Made by a program: the position numbers and the translations under genes. The notes beneath the pieces were generated by a model. It had not been told where the DNA came from. It made no database searches and saw nothing but the letters and a program-made list of their open reading frames with translations. Below, piece after piece: positions 21,480-24,008 of a stretch of 24,008 nt of DNA (the stretch's first letter is position 1; each line of letters starts with the position of its first letter). The DNA lies in contig JBFGIA010000026.1 in NCBI GenBank assembly GCA_041577935.1, positions 1-24,008 of the forward strand, read 5' to 3'. The DNA comes from CAMYLR01 sp041577935. Lineage in GTDB: Bacteria; Gemmatimonadota; Gemmatimonadetes; JACCXV01; JAHWKZ01.

Positions 21480-22049
21480 TCGCCGCTGAACGCCTCGCTC
21501 GGCGCCTTCCTGCCCGGATCGATCTCGCACGTTTGTGGTGTCTGGTTCGATCGGTTCGCCCGACCGGAGCCCGAAGGGGTCGAGCTCTTGCAGGCTATCA
21601 GCGAAGGTCACCGTTGGGTCGCCGAGCTCGACGACCAGTCCGGCATCAGCGAATAACGAGTCACCCGAGAACACCAGACCGATGTTCCGGTCGACCTGGA
21701 ACTCCCCGCTCGTCACCTCTTTGTGCCCTCGCTCGTCGAGGACCGTGAACGCGTACTCAAAGCCATGGTAGAGGTACAGAACCTTGATCTCGCCGGGTCG
21801 GAACCGGCCGGTAAACGTCGTTGCTGCGCCCAGGTGCTGGTCGGCCGTGGGTTCTATCGTCAGCGTCTGCAACTGACCGGTGTCGTTTCTGACCTCGACG
21901 ACTCTCAAGTGGTACGGGCTGCGCATGGTCGAGATCGGCGCGCTGCAAGCCAAGATCGTGGCACAAAGGGCCAACGCTAGCCAATTGAGACGTTTTGTTG
22001 CCGGCTCTTGACGATCGAGAATCAACGCGCTAAGTTGATAGGTTGTCAA
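21477..22049 (-). CDS. Predicted lipoprotein, unknown function
   Basis: An unrecognised protein of up to 190 residues. A hydrophobic stretch after basic residues (KRLNWLALALCATILAC) ends in a lipobox, so C35 is the likely lipidation site. The mature part is beta-rich: VVEVRNDTGQLQTLTIEP, FRPGEIKVLYLYHGFEYAFTV, suggesting a small immunoglobulin-like or transthyretin-like sandwich; the last 30 residues are charged and look disordered. The start is uncertain. The TTG at 22049 reads TTGACA and could equally be a promoter element; a TTG at 22025 would give a more usual 26-residue signal peptide. Neither has a ribosome site. Divergent from rpsU and first gene of the minus-strand run with nth. Confidence 0.7.
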   Translation of the reverse strand: MTTYQLSALILDRQEPATKRLNWLALALCATILACSAPISTMRSPYHLRVVEVRNDTGQLQTLTIEPTADQHLGAATTFTGRFRPGEIKVLYLYHGFEYAFTVLDERGHKEVTSGEFQVDRNIGLVFSGDSLFADAGLVVELGDPTVTFADSLQELDPFGLRSGEPIEPDTTNVRDRSGQEGAERGVQRR

Positions 22050-22100
22050 ACGTTACCAGCACCGTGTTACCCGTCATCCGCTCCCGGGAGAACGCTCTGC
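22043..22100 (+). promoter_or_regulatory. rpsU upstream region with GTTACC direct repeat and ribosome site
   Basis: TTGTCA at 22043-22048 is a possible -35. GTTACC occurs twice, at 22052-22057 and 22066-22071, a 14-base period. CTCCCGGGAG (22081-22090) is a 10-base palindrome whose right half, GGGAG, is the likely Shine-Dalgarno, ten bases before the ATG. No convincing -10 could be fixed. Confidence 0.35.
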
Positions 22101-22271
22101 ATGGCCGAAATCCAAGTCCGCGAGGGTGAATCACTCGAAAGCGCGTTAAAGCGATTTCGAAGAGAGGTGAAGAAGTCAAACATCTTCTCCGAGCTGAAGC
22201 GGAAGCGACACTATGAGAAGCCCAGCGAGCGCCGGCAGCGCAAGTTACGCAGTCGAAACCGACGCAACTGA
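22101..22271 (+). CDS. rpsU: 30S ribosomal protein bS21
   Basis: A 56-residue, very basic protein with the bS21 pattern: EIQVREGESLESALKRFRREVKKS, then KRKRHYEKPSERRQRK and a run of arginine and lysine to the end. It binds the 30S subunit near the 3' end of 16S rRNA and helps initiation. The ATG at 22101 follows GGGAG; earlier in-frame starts would add a non-family extension. The carD-type gene begins six bases after its stop, so the two are probably translated together. Confidence 0.95.
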   Translation: MAEIQVREGESLESALKRFRREVKKSNIFSELKRKRHYEKPSERRQRKLRSRNRRN

Positions 22272-22277
22272 CCGAAT

Positions 22278-22838
22278 ATGGCTACGAAACAGTTTAAGGT
22301 CAACGACAAGGTCGTGCACCCCCAGTACGGCGGGGGGTACGTCTCCGGCATCCGGACGATTACGGTCGGTGACGAGGAGCTCGAGTGCCTCGAGATCAAC
22401 TGCGTCTCCAAGGACCGGAAGATCTTTGTCCCCCGCAACAGCGTCGAGCTGTCGGCGATACGCCCACCGCTGAGCCAGCGCCGGTTCACGGAGCTCAGGA
22501 AGACCCTCACGGGCAAGCCCGAGGACTTGAGCCGCAACTTCAACCGGCGTATGAAGCAAGTAAAGACCAAGCTGGAATCGGGCGATCCGATGGAGGTCGG
22601 TGAGGTGCTCCGCGACCTGTACCCGAAGTGGGCGGAGAACGCCCTCTCCAGCTCCGATCAGCGGATCTTCGAGAAGTGCCGGGACCTACTGGTGAGCGAG
22701 ATGGCGCTCATCAAGGATTACAGCTACGAGAAAGCCACCGAGTACTTCGACAAGACGATGGCTAACGGCCGGTCGAAGGCCACCAAGAAGACGTCGAACA
22801 AGAAGAGCGCGAAGAAGACCTCAAAGAAGAAGAAGTAG
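22278..22838 (+). CDS. CarD/CdnL-type transcriptional regulator with lysine-rich tail
   Basis: A 186-residue protein. Residues 1 to about 62 are the Tudor-like RNA-polymerase-interacting domain (FKVNDKVVHPQYGGGYVSGI, then LEINCVSKDRKIFVPRN). Residues about 68-155 are the helical DNA-binding domain (RRFTELRKTLTGKPEDLSRNFNRR, EVLRDLYPKWAEN, SEMALIKDY, ATEYFD). CarD proteins bind the polymerase beta subunit and stabilise open promoter complexes, notably at rRNA promoters, which fits its place beside rpsU. Residues about 158-186 form an extra tail of repeated K, T and S, like histone H1 tails. The start has no ribosome site and depends on coupling to rpsU. Confidence 0.92.
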   Translation: MATKQFKVNDKVVHPQYGGGYVSGIRTITVGDEELECLEINCVSKDRKIFVPRNSVELSAIRPPLSQRRFTELRKTLTGKPEDLSRNFNRRMKQVKTKLESGDPMEVGEVLRDLYPKWAENALSSSDQRIFEKCRDLLVSEMALIKDYSYEKATEYFDKTMANGRSKATKKTSNKKSAKKTSKKKK

Positions 22839-22852
22839 TAGCGCTCCGCCTC

Positions 22853-23758
22853 CTAGATCCACTCCGGATTTCGAGCATCTGATTCCTTGCTGCGGGTCAG
22901 CGACTCGACCTTGCTGCCATCAGCTCCCATGATCCACAGGTTCTGGCGACCGTGCGGGCGGCGGGAGACGAAGACGATCCTGTCACCACCGGGGCTAAAT
23001 GCGGGGGTTGAGTCTTCGACCTCGTTGTCTGTGAGCCGGGTTACCTGCTTGCTCGACAACTCCACCAGGGCGATCTCCGCACCAGACCCCGTACCGCGTT
23101 TGAAAACGATCTGGCTCCCATCGGGGCTCCAGTTGGGTTCGCTCTGCGGTCCGGTCTCGCCAGGTGTCAGCGGTTGTGTGGCGCCCGTCCGCGCATCGAC
23201 CACAAAGATCCGCATCACGCCATCACGCACGCCCACTACCGCCAACGACCTTCCGTCCGGCGACCAACGCGGCCGCCGCCAGGGTCCGCCACTTTCCAAC
23301 AAGGTCCTAGGCTCGGAGCCGTCGACCGAGGCGATCTCGATGCTCGATTGGCCGGCCTGCGTGCGCGTGTAGGCGAGCCGTGTCTCGTCCGGACTCACCG
23401 ATGGGTCGCTGAACTCTTCGCCTATCGCCGAGAGGACGACGCCCTCATCGCTGCCATCCAAACCGACCGACCAAATCTGCCTCGAGCCCTCCATCACGCG
23501 GGTGTAGAAGATCTTTCTGAGGCCGGCTGAGAACTCGGGGGAGCCGTCAAACCCGACCTCGCCCGTGAGCCGCAGCTCGTTCCCCGATCGCGCCACCAGG
23601 AAGTAGATGTCTTCGCTCCGGCCCAGGGAATCGTCGGTTGCCTTCGAGTAGATCACACGCACCGATGACGGCAGGTTGGCGGGCGGGGTGGCAAGACAGC
23701 CGTAGCCAATGACCACCAGCAGCGGCAACGCAGCACTCAATCCGAGCGATCTCCTCAC
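22853..23758 (-). CDS. TolB-like (PD40) beta-propeller lipoprotein
   Basis: A 301-residue protein with a lipoprotein signal ending VIGYGC, so C21 is probably lipidated. At least five WD40-like/PD40 blades follow, seen as FSAGLRKIFYTR, VSPDETRLAYTR, WSPDGRSLAVVG, WSPDGSQIVFKR and FSPGGDRIVFVS, each followed by strands such as IEIASVDGSEPRTL. It is likely a periplasmic protein-interaction scaffold, but the family is broad and this is not TolB of the Tol-Pal system, as no tol or pal gene adjoins it. Start is GTG after AGGAGGAG, with the ribosome site overlapping the end of the dcd frame ten bases upstream, so it is co-expressed with dcd. Convergent with carD. Confidence 0.85.
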   Translation of the reverse strand: MRRSLGLSAALPLLVVIGYGCLATPPANLPSSVRVIYSKATDDSLGRSEDIYFLVARSGNELRLTGEVGFDGSPEFSAGLRKIFYTRVMEGSRQIWSVGLDGSDEGVVLSAIGEEFSDPSVSPDETRLAYTRTQAGQSSIEIASVDGSEPRTLLESGGPWRRPRWSPDGRSLAVVGVRDGVMRIFVVDARTGATQPLTPGETGPQSEPNWSPDGSQIVFKRGTGSGAEIALVELSSKQVTRLTDNEVEDSTPAFSPGGDRIVFVSRRPHGRQNLWIMGADGSKVESLTRSKESDARNPEWI

Positions 23759-23768
23759 GGGCTCCTCC

Positions 23769-24008
23769 TCATACTCGGGGTAGGGTCAGTCCGCGCTGTG
23801 CCTGGTACTTGCCTTGACGATCGGCATACGACGTATCGCAGACGTCGCTGGATTCGAAGAACAACACCTGAGCGATCCCTTCCTCGGCGTAGATCTTGGC
23901 CGGTAACGGCGTCGTGTTCGAGATCTCCAGCGTCACATGTCCTTCCCATTCGGGCTCGAACGGCGTCACGTTCACGATGATCCCGCAGCGCGCGTAGGTC
24001 GACTTCCC
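23769..24008 (-). CDS. dcd: dCTP deaminase, C-terminal part (5' end outside window)
   Basis: The minus-strand frame is open to the right edge and encodes about the last 79 residues. GKSTYARCGIIVNVTPFEP, EWEGHVTLEISNTTPLPAKIY and EGIAQVLFFE are typical of Dcd, and the E of TLE is at the position of the catalytic glutamate of the family. SYADRQGKYQAQRGLTLPRV is the conserved C-terminal triphosphate-binding tail. The enzyme turns dCTP into dUTP, or directly to dUMP in bifunctional members, for thymidylate synthesis; the part that would separate these is outside. It precedes the propeller lipoprotein by ten bases. Confidence 0.93.
   Translation of the reverse strand, partial: GKSTYARCGIIVNVTPFEPEWEGHVTLEISNTTPLPAKIYAEEGIAQVLFFESSDVCDTSYADRQGKYQAQRGLTLPRV

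Noticed and set aside
22853..23758. TolB of the Tol-Pal system
   Set aside because: The propeller repeats match, but the protein is a lipoprotein of only 301 residues without the N-terminal TolB domain and with no tol/pal neighbours.
1..24008. CRISPR arrays, insertion sequences, tRNA or rRNA genes, phage genes
   Set aside because: None seen: no regularly spaced repeats, no transposase or integrase motif, and almost every base belongs to a recognisable or plausible coding frame.

Overview
This is a gene-dense stretch of a high-GC (about 60% by eye) bacterial chromosome, nearly all housekeeping and envelope genes. I see no mobile element, CRISPR array, rRNA or tRNA, and no gene-free gap longer than 300 bases; the longest is about 170 bases before the ferredoxin gene. 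Several predicted lipoproteins, two CPA/LemA-type membrane systems and a CarD-like regulator suggest a diderm soil or marine bacterium. Gemmatimonadota is my best guess, from the general character of the gene set and not from any marker I could test.

Layout. 1-932 (+): end of a secreted metzincin protease. 929-6103 (-): HAD hydrolase, glycerophosphodiesterase, HU with a clear terminator, a FakA-FakB-like fusion (DhaL + zinc-site linker + DegV), glutaredoxin and an M24 peptidase; the last three overlap by 4 bases each and form one operon. 6168-8542 (+): lemA and a DUF2207 membrane protein. 8547-11153 (-): dinB, a DUF72 protein and a lipoprotein, one operon behind a promoter that carries an Alphaproteobacteria-style SOS box. 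11234-11572 (+): a degenerate receiver domain. 11586-13037 (-): two uncharacterised proteins. 13209-14007 (+): 7Fe ferredoxin and BioY. 14020-15420 (-): aspartate ammonia-lyase. 15517-16999 (+): SirB1-like protein and a VanX/DdpX-type dipeptidase. 16996-22049 (-): lipoprotein, endonuclease III, cation/proton antiporter, ECF sigma, anti-sigma and a LOG-family protein, a tight six-gene run. 22101-22838 (+): ribosomal protein S21 and CarD. 22853-24008 (-): start-truncated dCTP deaminase and a beta-propeller lipoprotein.

Themes. DNA damage and nucleotide upkeep recur (dinB, nth, dcd), as do membrane lipid handling (FakA/FakB fusion, glycerophosphodiesterase) and envelope sensing (sigma/anti-sigma, several lipoproteins, VanX-type dipeptidase).

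The two observations I rate highest are regulatory. First, a GTTC-N7-GTTC direct repeat lies exactly between the -35 and -10 of dinB, which predicts LexA control of dinB and of the DUF72 and lipoprotein genes behind it. Second, genes lacking a Shine-Dalgarno sequence repeatedly carry a TANNNT hexamer 6-7 bases before the start codon, which suggests leaderless mRNAs as a common initiation mode here, beside genes with good ribosome-binding sites. No wholly new multi-gene system is evident.
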